Shown here: positions 1 through 6,110 of the stretch, in pieces | Layout: every line of letters begins with the position of its first letter | How positions within the stretch are numbered: position 1 is the first letter of the stretch | Assembly (NCBI GenBank): GCA_026418875.1 | Contig: JAOAAM010000066.1 | Span: 1 to 8,925 of the forward strand | Direction of reading: 5' to 3' | DNA length: 8,925 bases | Origin: Gemmataceae bacterium | GTDB taxonomy: Bacteria > Planctomycetota > Planctomycetia > Gemmatales > Gemmataceae | Position numbers and translations under genes: made by a program | Notes under the pieces: generated by a model | Database searches by the model: none | What the model was told of the DNA's origin: nothing | What the model saw: only the letters and a program-made list of their open reading frames with translations

Positions 1-84
1 GCCCAGGGCTTCGTGAACAACCGCATGGTATTCGACGGCAAGGTGCAGGGCATCCCGCTTCGTCCTGAATCCGAACTGGGTTAG
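1..84 (+). CDS. C-terminal end of an unrecognised protein (5' truncated)
   Basis: The frame is open from the first base and ends at TAG 82-84, giving the last 27 residues of a protein that starts outside the window. The tail reads roughly AQGFVNNRMVFDGKVQGI followed by PLRPESELG. It contains no diagnostic motif and I do not recognise the family. The gene ends 45 bases before the TrmB start on the same strand, so the two may share a transcript. Frame 1 is chosen because it runs without a stop to a natural end just ahead of the next gene, and its codon use resembles that of the downstream genes. Confidence 0.55.
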   Translation, partial: AQGFVNNRMVFDGKVQGIPLRPESELG

Positions 85-129
85 CCAAGCAGGGCCTCTC
101 GTTTCCGCCCGGGTCCGATCGGATTGGGT

Positions 130-822
130 ATGCGACGCACGAAACGTTTGCCACTGGAGCAGCTAACGCCTTACCTGTGCGAGCCGCCCTTCCCCGAACC
201 GCTCGATTGGAGGGCGGTGTTCGGCAACGATCGGCCCGTGGAAATCGAAGTCGGCTTCGGTAAGGGGCTGTTCCTGCTCAATTCCGCCTTGCAGCACCCC
301 GACGTCAACTACTTCGGCATTGAAATCATGCGGAAGTATCAGTTGTTCACCGCCACGCGCATGGCGATCCGACAACTGACCAACGTCCGGCTGGCGAAGG
401 CGGATGCCCGGCATTTCATGAAGGTTCACGTCGTCCCCGGCAGTGTCCGGGCCATCCATGTGTACTTTCCCGATCCTTGGTGGAAGAAGCGGCATCACAA
501 ACGGCGATTGTTCACTGCGGAGTTTGTCGCGGCCTGCACCGCGGCCTTGCAGGCCGACGGGGAGTTTCGGCTGGCCACCGACGTGGCCGAGTATTTCGCC
601 GTCATGACCGAACTGTGCACGGCCCAGCCACAACTCGCCTTGGTGAACACTAGCGAGGTCGTCGACACGTCGGCGGGATCATTTCTCACGAATTTTGAAC
701 GAAAAGCGCAACTTAAGGGCACGCCGGTGCATCGGGCAACGTATCGCAAACGGACGCCTGAAACCACCTCGCCAACCTCCGGCGGGACGACTGATACCAC
801 GACCCCGCCGACTATATCATGA
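130..822 (+). CDS. trmB: tRNA (guanine-N7-)-methyltransferase TrmB
   Basis: The product is a cytoplasmic SAM-dependent enzyme that methylates N7 of guanosine 46 in the variable loop of tRNA. From ATG 130 it is 230 residues, a usual length for the family. Visible marks are the SAM-binding glycine motif EVGFGKG (about 40-46), the acidic GIE after strand 2 (63-65), the family signature FPDPWWKKRHHKRRL (113-127), TDVAEYF (150-156) and the C-terminal T-N-F-E-R-K block (187-192) that helps bind substrate. A TTG at 124 in the same frame would add only two residues. ATG is preferred although no strong Shine-Dalgarno is visible. The last 20 or so residues are a Thr/Pro/Ser-rich tail beyond the fold. 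The metallo-hydrolase start lies 34 bases downstream, so co-transcription is likely. Family identity is near certain. Confidence 0.95.
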   Translation: MRRTKRLPLEQLTPYLCEPPFPEPLDWRAVFGNDRPVEIEVGFGKGLFLLNSALQHPDVNYFGIEIMRKYQLFTATRMAIRQLTNVRLAKADARHFMKVHVVPGSVRAIHVYFPDPWWKKRHHKRRLFTAEFVAACTAALQADGEFRLATDVAEYFAVMTELCTAQPQLALVNTSEVVDTSAGSFLTNFERKAQLKGTPVHRATYRKRTPETTSPTSGGTTDTTTPPTIS

Positions 823-856
823 GGGAAGGCCCATCGCATCGGCTCAGGATCGCGTT

Positions 857-1642
857 ATGCTCCAACGCAAATACATCTTCCCTCATGTGATCGAGATGAA
901 CTACCAGGCGGGACGCCGGCTCGGCGTCAACGTCTACCTGATCGACGGCGGTTCGGAATTCATCCTCATCGACATCGGCTTCGAGGACACCCTCAATGAC
1001 ATCATCGACCTGATCCGCGAAATGGATTTCAGCTTGTCCGCTTGCAAAATGCTCATCGCCACTCACGCCGACGTCGATCATGTCCAGGGGATCAACCGGG
1101 CGCGGGAATTACTGCGGACCAAGGTGGCGGCTCACCCGAACAGCGTCCGGCCGCTGGAGACGGGCGATCCCGTTTTGACCTTCGCCCGCATCGAGGCCCA
1201 AGACATCGACATCCCCATGCCTCGGTGCAAGGTGGACGTCCTTCTCCACGAGGGGGACGTCATCGAGGTCGGGAAGTTGCGGCTGGAGGTTTGGCACACT
1301 CCCGGCCACACCCCCGGACAACTCAGCTTCAAACTCAACGACTTGCTCTTCGTCGGCGACAACATTTACAAGGACAGTTGCGTCGGCGTGATCGACGCGC
1401 ACCATGGCTCGAACCTCGCCGATTTCGTCCAGTCGCTGGAGCGAATCAAAAACGACGACTCCCGCTTCCTGCTTCCCAGTCATGGGCCTGTGTTTCGCCG
1501 CGACAACCGCATCATCCAGAAAGCCATTGACCGGCTGACACAATACCAACACATGGCGGACTTCGGCACCTGTGCGGTGGATTGGCCGCTCCTGGCCGAG
1601 TGGGAGGCCGACGTCATCGCTGGACGATTACCCAAGTTTTGA
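857..1642 (+). CDS. Metallo-beta-lactamase-fold hydrolase with an HxDxDH metal motif
   Basis: The predicted 261-residue soluble protein has the metallo-beta-lactamase (glyoxalase II-like) fold and probably hydrolyses a thioester, ester or lactone; the substrate cannot be read from sequence. In order it shows an N-terminal beta region (NVYLIDGG, LIDIGFED), the metal motif H-A-D-V-D-H (70-75), H-T-P-G-H-T-P-G (147-154), F-V-G-D-N (166-169, bridging Asp) and the terminal metal ligand S-H-G (208-210). The second histidine of the usual HxHxDH is Asp72. ATG 857 is chosen because AGGA at 846-849 lies 7 bases upstream and the domain begins soon after. The frame is open further upstream to 695, but that stretch overlaps TrmB and is not domain-like. 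It sits between trmB and the P-loop NTPase gene (65-base gap), suggesting one operon. Fold assignment is firm; function is open. Confidence 0.87.
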   Translation: MLQRKYIFPHVIEMNYQAGRRLGVNVYLIDGGSEFILIDIGFEDTLNDIIDLIREMDFSLSACKMLIATHADVDHVQGINRARELLRTKVAAHPNSVRPLETGDPVLTFARIEAQDIDIPMPRCKVDVLLHEGDVIEVGKLRLEVWHTPGHTPGQLSFKLNDLLFVGDNIYKDSCVGVIDAHHGSNLADFVQSLERIKNDDSRFLLPSHGPVFRRDNRIIQKAIDRLTQYQHMADFGTCAVDWPLLAEWEADVIAGRLPKF

Positions 1643-1707
1643 TGCCACAACACGGCGGCGTGCCCTTTCGCGAACGGTGCGAAGGGGGTGCCGGCCTGAG
1701 GTCGATC

Positions 1708-2742
1708 ATGAAAATCGGACTGGTTGGTTTCAGCGGATCGGGTAAAAGCACGGTGTTTCAATGGCTGACCGGCGTGAAGCCGGACCCAGCCAAGATCCAA
1801 CATGGTCAAGTGGGCGACACCAAGGTGCCCGACGCCCGACTCGACGCCCTGTCGGCCCACTTCAAGCCGAAAAAAACAACCTACGCCCACATCACCTTCC
1901 TCGACACGCCCGGTCTGCTGGCCGACGATCGCAAGGACAATTCCCGGCGGCTGGGTATCCTGCGTGAATCCGCGGGCCTAGTCATCATCCTGGATGGCTA
2001 CAGTCGGAACGACCTCGCCGCGCAACTCCGGCGATTCCGCGAAGAGATCCTCTTTGCCGACCTCGAGATCGTCACCAATCGGATCGAACGCTTGCAGACG
2101 CAGTTGAAGAAGCCCAAGGCGGCCAAAGACCGCGAGGCCGACGAGGCCGAGCTTGCCTTGATGCAACGCATCGCCGCCTCACTCGAGTCGGGCCAAGGGG
2201 CTGCCGCGATGGGCTTGACGGAGGACGAAGAGAAAGCGGTCCGCAGTTTCCAATTGTTGACGTTGAAACCGGAAATGGTGCTTGTGAATCGAGGCGACTC
2301 CGAGGCGTTGAAGAACAAGTTGCCGGCCGACTTGCTGGCGTTGGCCTCGGGTGCTTTGCAAGCTGCGCCCAAGCTCGAATTGGAGTTGGAGGAATTGCCG
2401 CCCGAGGAACGTGCCGCGTTCATGGCCGATCTGGGGCTGAAGGAATCCGATCGAGGGGACGTGTTGCGGCGAATTTTCTACGGCATGGGCCGCATCGTCT
2501 TCTTCACCGTCGGTGAGGACGAGTGCCGGGCCTGGCCGATTCCCCGCGGGGCCACGGCCGTCGAGGGAGCCGGGCAAATCCATACCGATCTGGCCAAGAA
2601 TTTCGTCCGGGCCGAAGTCGTCAGCTACGAAGATTTCCAAAATTGCCATTTCCAAATGAAGGAAGCGAAGGCCAAGGGCGTCCATCGTTTGGAGGGGAAG
2701 ACGTACATCGTCCAAGACGGCGACATCATGCACATCCTGTGA
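1708..2742 (+). CDS. YchF/OLA1-like (Obg-family) P-loop NTPase with C-terminal TGS domain, divergent
   Basis: The 344-residue protein matches the YchF/OLA1 family architecture (usually about 360 residues). It has an N-terminal G domain with P-loop G-F-S-G-S-G-K-S (7-14) and the VPDARLD segment (40-46). D-T-P-G-L (66-70) is the G3 motif. A charged helical insert spans about 105-180, and LLTLKP (183-188) is followed by N-R-G-D (194-197). A TGS-like domain (about 263-344) carries the family blocks R-A-W-P-I-P-R-G-A-T-A, GQIHTDLAKNF, RAEV-x-S-Y-E-D-F and IVQDGDIMH. Family members bind ATP or GTP and associate with ribosomes and stress responses. Departures from canonical YchF are the P-loop (usually like LPNVGKS) and Asp197 where the family has Glu in NxxE. 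ATG 1708 follows GAGG (1698-1701) at 6 bases; the open frame upstream to 1582 overlaps the previous gene. It is probably a YchF paralogue rather than the housekeeping copy, hence no symbol. Confidence 0.87.
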   Translation: MKIGLVGFSGSGKSTVFQWLTGVKPDPAKIQHGQVGDTKVPDARLDALSAHFKPKKTTYAHITFLDTPGLLADDRKDNSRRLGILRESAGLVIILDGYSRNDLAAQLRRFREEILFADLEIVTNRIERLQTQLKKPKAAKDREADEAELALMQRIAASLESGQGAAAMGLTEDEEKAVRSFQLLTLKPEMVLVNRGDSEALKNKLPADLLALASGALQAAPKLELELEELPPEERAAFMADLGLKESDRGDVLRRIFYGMGRIVFFTVGEDECRAWPIPRGATAVEGAGQIHTDLAKNFVRAEVVSYEDFQNCHFQMKEAKAKGVHRLEGKTYIVQDGDIMHIL

Positions 2743-2793
2743 CGGGACGGAGACGCCAACCCCCGCTCCGATGCCGGGTGGTCCAACCGTGCC

Positions 2794-2912
2794 TCGGCCA
2801 ACGGCGATGCGGCCAGCGGCGACGCAGCTAGCGGTGATGCGGCCAGCGGCGACGCAGCTAGCGGCGCGCGGCCAACGGCGATGCGGCCAGCGGCGACGCA
2901 GCCAGCGGCGAC
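2794..2912 (+). repeat. Tandem 15-base minisatellite, eight units
   Basis: Eight head-to-tail units follow the pattern GC(G/A)GC(C/T)A(G/A)CGG(C/T)GA(C/T), starting at 2794, 2809, 2824, 2839, 2854, 2868, 2883 and 2898, with a partial ninth to about 2918. The first unit begins TC instead of GC. Unit five (2854-2867) is 14 bases, so the three-base phase shifts once. Some units come in identical pairs (2809 and 2839), which suggests block duplication. Read in the frame of the upstream NTPase gene, the first five units give A-A-S-G-D repeats, after that gene's TGA. The rest of the 307-base gap (2743-3049) has no convincing gene; its last 130 bases are more AT-rich and precede the next gene. Confidence 0.9.
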
Positions 2913-3011
2913 GCAGCATCGATCAACCCGGTCGATTGCAATAGAAAAATCGTGCTGCGTCACGAACCGTGGGCCTTGGCCGAGCGAAGTACAAAAAGTT
3001 TGAGTTTTTCC

Positions 3012-3040
3012 TTGCTTTCGCGCGAGGGACTCGTTAACAT
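3012..3040 (+). promoter_or_regulatory. Weak sigma70-like promoter candidate
   Basis: TTGCTT (3012-3017) and TAACAT (3035-3040) are separated by 17 bases and lie just ahead of the small secreted-protein gene, in a locally AT-richer stretch. Transcription would start around 3046, leaving almost no leader before ATG 3050, so the message would be nearly leaderless or the match is chance. Planctomycete promoters are poorly conserved, so this is tentative. Confidence 0.22.
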
Positions 3041-3049
3041 CGAGTAGCA

Positions 3050-3430
3050 ATGATTCGGCACCTCCGACTTCACAGGCACATTTTCTGGCTGACGGCCATC
3101 GCGGCCCTCGGCCTGGGTGCCACTCGAGTCGGAGCGGAGTGCGGCGACTACCTGATGCTGGCCGGGAACCACCGAGCGAACGCCCACGAGGGAGCCGCAC
3201 CGCCGCCGGGCCTTCCCTGCCACGGTCCGCAATGCTCTCAACGGCCCGAGACGCCGATCGCCCCGCCAGTCTCGGTACCCACTCAAGGGTCCACGAAGGA
3301 TCAAGGGTTGCCGTCGGGAGCATGTGACGTTTTGGATGGATCCGCTGAGTTCTCTCACCCGTCATCGAGCTTGGGTCGGCCGATTCGCCGCGCCGGTTCC
3401 ATTTTCCATCCTCCCCGGGTCGAAGTGTAA
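3050..3430 (+). CDS. Small exported cysteine-containing protein of unknown function
   Basis: This 126-residue protein starts with a typical Sec signal peptide: basic MIRHLRLHRH, a hydrophobic core FWLTAIAALGLGA (12-24) and likely cleavage near V-G-A (27-29) before E-C-G-D-Y. The mature part is Pro/Gly/Ser-rich and low in predicted structure, with cysteines in E-C-G-D-Y-L and in L-P-C-H-G-P-Q-C-S. The C-H-G-P-Q-C spacing could form a disulfide or bind a metal; that is inference. Short exported proteins with a CGDY start and a CxGPxC motif seem familiar from planctomycetes, but I cannot name a family. ATG 3050 has only a weak CGAG (3041-3044) upstream. No partner is evident; the upstream neighbour is the repeat-bearing gap. 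The signal peptide is the main support that this frame is real; an antisense frame is also open here and is judged a GC-driven shadow. Confidence 0.65.
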   Translation: MIRHLRLHRHIFWLTAIAALGLGATRVGAECGDYLMLAGNHRANAHEGAAPPPGLPCHGPQCSQRPETPIAPPVSVPTQGSTKDQGLPSGACDVLDGSAEFSHPSSSLGRPIRRAGSIFHPPRVEV

Positions 3431-3464
3431 CTTTCACCGCAGCCTTCTGCCGCGCTGACCGGGG
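3413..3464 (+). terminator. Imperfect inverted repeat around the end of the small secreted gene
   Basis: CCCCGGGTC (3413-3421) can pair with GACCGGGG (3457-3464) leaving one bulged G. The 35-base loop contains the gene's stop codon and a small GCAG/CTGC stem (3439-3442 with 3447-3450). No T-run follows. It could end or protect the transcript but may be a chance feature of GC-rich DNA. The remainder of the gap to 3683 shows no supported gene or promoter. Confidence 0.22.
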
Positions 3465-3669
3465 ATTGCCTCGTCGGGCAACGCACGACGTTTCCCCTGG
3501 GTCCGCGGTCGGATGATCTGTTGGTCTGTTGTTACGCTGTCAGATCGACGGCCCCAGTCACGCCGAGTGCGTTGGCTCGGTGGATCGATCGATCGGTACG
3601 CGCCATGACTTCAACCCGAGGCTTGCCCCACCGGCCGCCGTCGGTCGGGGAATGTCCATCCAGAACAAC

Positions 3670-3674
3670 GAGGA
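3670..3674 (+). promoter_or_regulatory. Shine-Dalgarno that sets a GTG start
   Basis: GAGGA lies 9 bases before GTG 3684. The GTG is followed directly by a signal-peptide sequence (MKIFVSAVML). There is no ATG at this position, so this site decides the start of the AhpD-like gene. Confidence 0.6.
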
Positions 3675-3683
3675 ACGCACCCT

Positions 3684-5003
3684 GTGAAAATCTTCGTTTC
3701 CGCGGTGATGCTCGGCAGCATCACCGTCTGCGTAGGGATCGTGCACAGTGCCGATCCGCCACCCCGATTGCCCCTCTTGGAACCTGAAGCTGCTTGGAGC
3801 CGAGTCGTGCCGACTTCGGAATACCCCAAACTGCTACCGACTTGGGCCCGCATCTTGTCTGGCCCGATGCCGAAAACGACCGCCCGCATGTTGAACCTGG
3901 ATGCGTTGCATCGCAGTGGCGATCGACTGGACGCTCGATTGCGATGCTTGGCCCGATGGGCCGCGGCCGAGGCCAATGGCTGTCGTGCGATGCAAGCCAT
4001 CGTCGAAGCCGACTGGCACCGAGCTGGGCCGTTCTTCGAGGACGTTGGCACGCTGGTATCACAGTCGGACCGCCTTCCCGAGATCGACCGGCTGGTTGTC
4101 CAGTTCGCACGGAAGATGCAGCGCGAAGCCCACGCCATCACCGACGACGAGGTGCACCGCCTCATCCAGCTCCTCGGCGAAGAGCGAATGGTGGCGCTGG
4201 TGGCCCTTCTGGCCCATGCGAGCTTCCAGGACCGCGTCTTCCTGGCGCTGCGATTGCCGACCGAGGGCGCGGAGCCGCTGCCGCCAATCACCGTGCCGAT
4301 CCCGTCGCGGGCGTCCCGAGGTTCTCCGCCCGCATCCCCGCCCCCGAAACCAGAACTGCCGAACCTGGTCGCGAAGGACAGTTCGCAGTGGCGGGAGTTG
4401 CAAGACGGCTTGCAGACGCAACGCCGCCGGGTCACCCGCATCCAAGTCCCCACGAAAGAAGCCCTCGCGGCACGGATGGGTCCGAATCACCCCGGGGCTT
4501 GGCAATTGGACATCGTTTGGAGCCGCGTCTGTTTCGGTTACCAACCCGAGCTTACGCAAGCCTGGTTCGAAATGGTCTCCACCTTCCGCGAGGAGTCGCA
4601 ACTCAAGTCCCTGTTCGCCAACTCCATCTTCTGGGTCGTCACTCAGGCGGTGAAGTGCTTTTACTGAATGGGGCACTGCGAAATGATCTTCGCGGTCGCG
4701 GGGATGACAGCAGAAGAAGTGCAAGCCATGACACAACGCCTCTCGGGCGACTGGTCTGACTTGCCCGAGCCGGAGCGCATCGCTTTTGAATTCACACGGA
4801 AGCAGGCGCAAGACCCGGCGTCACTGACCGATGCGGACTACGAAGCCTTGGAGAAAGCGTGGGGACGCGAACAAGCCTGGCAGATCGTCTGGTGGGCGGC
4901 CCGATGTCATTACATGACGAAGGTGGCCGATGCGTTCCAACTCACGCTGGAAGAAGATAACCCGTTCTGGGCGATGCCCGGTGCGGTGAAGCCGAAGAAG
5001 TAA
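3684..5003 (+). CDS. Exported tandem AhpD/CMD-like protein with in-frame TGA; candidate selenoprotein (CxxU)
   Basis: One frame runs from GTG 3684 to TAA 5001-5003, broken only by TGA 4665-4667. Read through, it gives 439 residues. A signal peptide (1-23, cleavage near HSA/DP) implies export. An N-terminal AhpD-like helical domain (about 80-200) has ARLRCLARWAAAEANGC and later FQDRVFLAL, but Cys100 stands alone. A Pro-rich linker spans about 203-228. The C-terminal AhpD/carboxymuconolactone-decarboxylase-like domain (about 300-430) has the redox site C325-F-Y-(328)-M-G-H331-C-E, followed by V-A-G-M, P-E-P-E-R-I-A-F-E-F and a C-terminal helix pair. Residue 328, the TGA, is where the second cysteine of CxxC is expected. 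Family members reduce peroxides or disulfides through CxxC. The conservative reading is two frames, 3684-4667 (327 aa) and 4668-5003 (111 aa, ATG touching the TGA), but that splits the active-site helix. Alternatives are a nonsense mutation of TGC/TGT or a sequencing error. No further stop or frameshift is present. Domain identity is fairly sure; recoding is unproven. Confidence 0.68.
4665..4667 (+). other. In-frame TGA at the second redox-cysteine position (possible Sec codon)
   Basis: The codons around it read Cys-Phe-Tyr-TGA-Met-Gly-His-Cys-Glu, so the TGA fills the last position of a CxxC-type motif. A single base change from a cysteine codon would produce it. Other genes here use TGA as a normal stop (820-822, 1640-1642, 2740-2742, 6016-6018), so a global code change is unlikely; local recoding to selenocysteine or a nonsense mutation remain. 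Confidence 0.5.
4675..4696 (+). promoter_or_regulatory. Candidate bacterial SECIS hairpin after the TGA
   Basis: ACTGCGAA (4675-4682) pairs fully with TTCGCGGT (4689-4696), eight pairs including one T-G wobble, enclosing the loop ATGATC (4683-4688). The loop begins 15 bases after the TGA and its G is at 4685. Known bacterial SECIS elements are coding hairpins just after the UGA with a small apical loop carrying a G near its 5' side, recognised by SelB. The fit is good in place and shape, though the G is third in the loop unless A4683 pairs with T4687. C4674-G4698 and G4673-C4699 could extend the stem past a bulge at 4697. Confidence 0.42.
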
Positions 5004-5055
5004 CCTCTAACTTATTGTGTTATTTTCTCATTCCTTGATTTTTGGAGCTTGGTTC

Positions 5056-6018
5056 ATGAATCGCACAACTCGTACTGCCTTCACCTTGATCGAACTGTTA
5101 GTGGTGATTGCCATCATCGCCATCCTGATTGGTTTGTTACTCCCTGCCGTCCAGAAGGTGCGTGAAGCGGCATCCCGACTCAAATGTCAAAATAACCTGA
5201 AACAAATCGGCCTCGCCGCGCACAACTACCATGATGCCTACGGCCGTTTTGCCCCAGGTTGGGATTTCGACAGAACAAGCTGGGGTTCTCTCGTCCACAC
5301 GTTACCCTTCCTTGAACAGGACAACCTGTACCGGACCATTGACATCACCCGTCCCATTAACGATCCGGTGAATATCCCGTCGCAGCAGGTCGAGTTGCCC
5401 ATCTTCCGTTGTCCGTCCGACGTGGACAATCCCATGCCATCGTTGGGCGGGGCGACGAACTACCACGGCAACAACGGTACGATCCCTGTTTTTGCGATCG
5501 GCCGCGGCTTGAACCTCGACGGCCCCTGGCCGAACGGCATCTTCTTTAGTGGCAGCGTGAAAATCCGCATGGCCGATGTGCATGACGGCACCAGCAACAC
5601 CGCGCTGTATAGCGAACGAGTTTTGGGCGATGGAAACATGGGTCTGGTCAGTCCGTTTGAAGACACGTTCAACGGCCCGAGTCCCTCGCCCGGCCGACCC
5701 GCCACGGCCGATGAAGCTCACACCTGGTGCCAATCGGTGGACATCACGAACCCCGCCAATCAGTTCCCCATCTTCATTGGTGCTCCGTGGGGACACGGGC
5801 AACATAACTACCAACATATCAGCCCGCCGAACTCACGTTCTTGCGGTTGGCGGCCGTCGCTACGGGCCACCATGGCGGCATCGAGTCGGCACACCGGCGG
5901 TGTGAATGTCGTCTTCGTCGATGGCAGCGTCCGTTTTGCCCGCGACACCGTGGACCTCGCCGTCTGGCGGGCCGTCGGATCGCGCAATGGCAAAGAACCA
6001 TTCACGAATCTGGATTGA
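5056..6018 (+). CDS. DUF1559 family prepilin-like protein
   Basis: The 320-residue protein has a type IV prepilin N-terminus: short basic leader MNRTTRTA, predicted prepilin-peptidase cleavage A8/F9, Glu13 at +5, then a hydrophobic helix F-T-L-I-E-L-L-V-V-I-A-I-I-A-I-L-I-G (9-26) ending in LLLPAVQKVREAASR. The DUF1559 body follows with C-Q-N-N-L-K-Q-I-G-L-A-x-H-N-Y-H-D (44-60), FRCPSD (117-122), H-D-G-T-S-N-T (176-182) and the C-terminal H-T-G-G-V-N-V-V-F-V-D-G-S-V-R-F block (279-294). The family is abundant in planctomycetes, and members are thought to be secreted or surface-attached pseudopilins; exact roles are mostly unknown. ATG 5056 is chosen because GGAG (5044-5047) lies 8 bases upstream and it gives the correct leader length; a TTG at 5017 would add a non-conserved extension. 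The 52-base AT-rich gap before it may hold a promoter. A hairpin and a lipoprotein gene follow. Confidence 0.95.
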   Translation: MNRTTRTAFTLIELLVVIAIIAILIGLLLPAVQKVREAASRLKCQNNLKQIGLAAHNYHDAYGRFAPGWDFDRTSWGSLVHTLPFLEQDNLYRTIDITRPINDPVNIPSQQVELPIFRCPSDVDNPMPSLGGATNYHGNNGTIPVFAIGRGLNLDGPWPNGIFFSGSVKIRMADVHDGTSNTALYSERVLGDGNMGLVSPFEDTFNGPSPSPGRPATADEAHTWCQSVDITNPANQFPIFIGAPWGHGQHNYQHISPPNSRSCGWRPSLRATMAASSRHTGGVNVVFVDGSVRFARDTVDLAVWRAVGSRNGKEPFTNLD

Positions 6019-6033
6019 CCTGATGGGGACACA

Positions 6034-6065
6034 GCGGGTTGCCTGCCGCCCACCAGGCAGCCCGC
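6034..6065 (+). terminator. Strong hairpin between the DUF1559 and lipoprotein genes
   Basis: GCGGGTTGCCTG (6034-6045) pairs over all 12 positions with CAGGCAGCCCGC (6054-6065), with one T-G wobble and an 8-base loop; A6033-T6066 adds a thirteenth pair. It starts 15 bases after the DUF1559 stop. No T-run follows, so it is either a U-tract-independent terminator or an RNA stability/processing element that reduces expression of the downstream lipoprotein. The hairpin itself is certain; its role is inferred. Confidence 0.5.
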
Positions 6066-6110
6066 TCATCCTCGAACCCAACCATGACCGACTGAGAGGC
6101 TTACCCCACG

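Noticed and set aside
2625..3437. 270-codon open frame on the minus strand across the repeat and the small secreted gene
   Set aside because: Its length comes from high GC and the three-base-multiple repeat. It overlaps the end of the NTPase gene, is Arg/Pro/Ser-rich without motifs, and conflicts with a + strand gene that has a signal peptide.
3581..3596. GATC-rich palindromic stretch (GATCGATCGATCGG)
   Set aside because: Short self-complementary GATC runs are common in this composition and nothing nearby suggests an operator or origin.
3521..3787. 88-codon + strand frame before the AhpD-like gene
   Set aside because: Arg-rich composition without motifs, and it runs over the signal-peptide-coding start of the next gene.
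3611..4453. 280-codon minus-strand frame opposite the AhpD-like gene
   Set aside because: Ser/Arg-rich low-complexity translation typical of antisense to GC-rich coding DNA; no recognisable motif.
3794..4759. 321-codon + strand frame overlapping the AhpD-like gene
   Set aside because: It is an Arg/Pro/Gly-rich out-of-frame shadow with no domain features. The overlapping frame has a signal peptide, a Shine-Dalgarno and AhpD-like motifs.
5004..5055. Possible promoter in the AT-rich gap before DUF1559
   Set aside because: The stretch is clearly AT-rich, but no -35/-10 pair with acceptable spacing was found.
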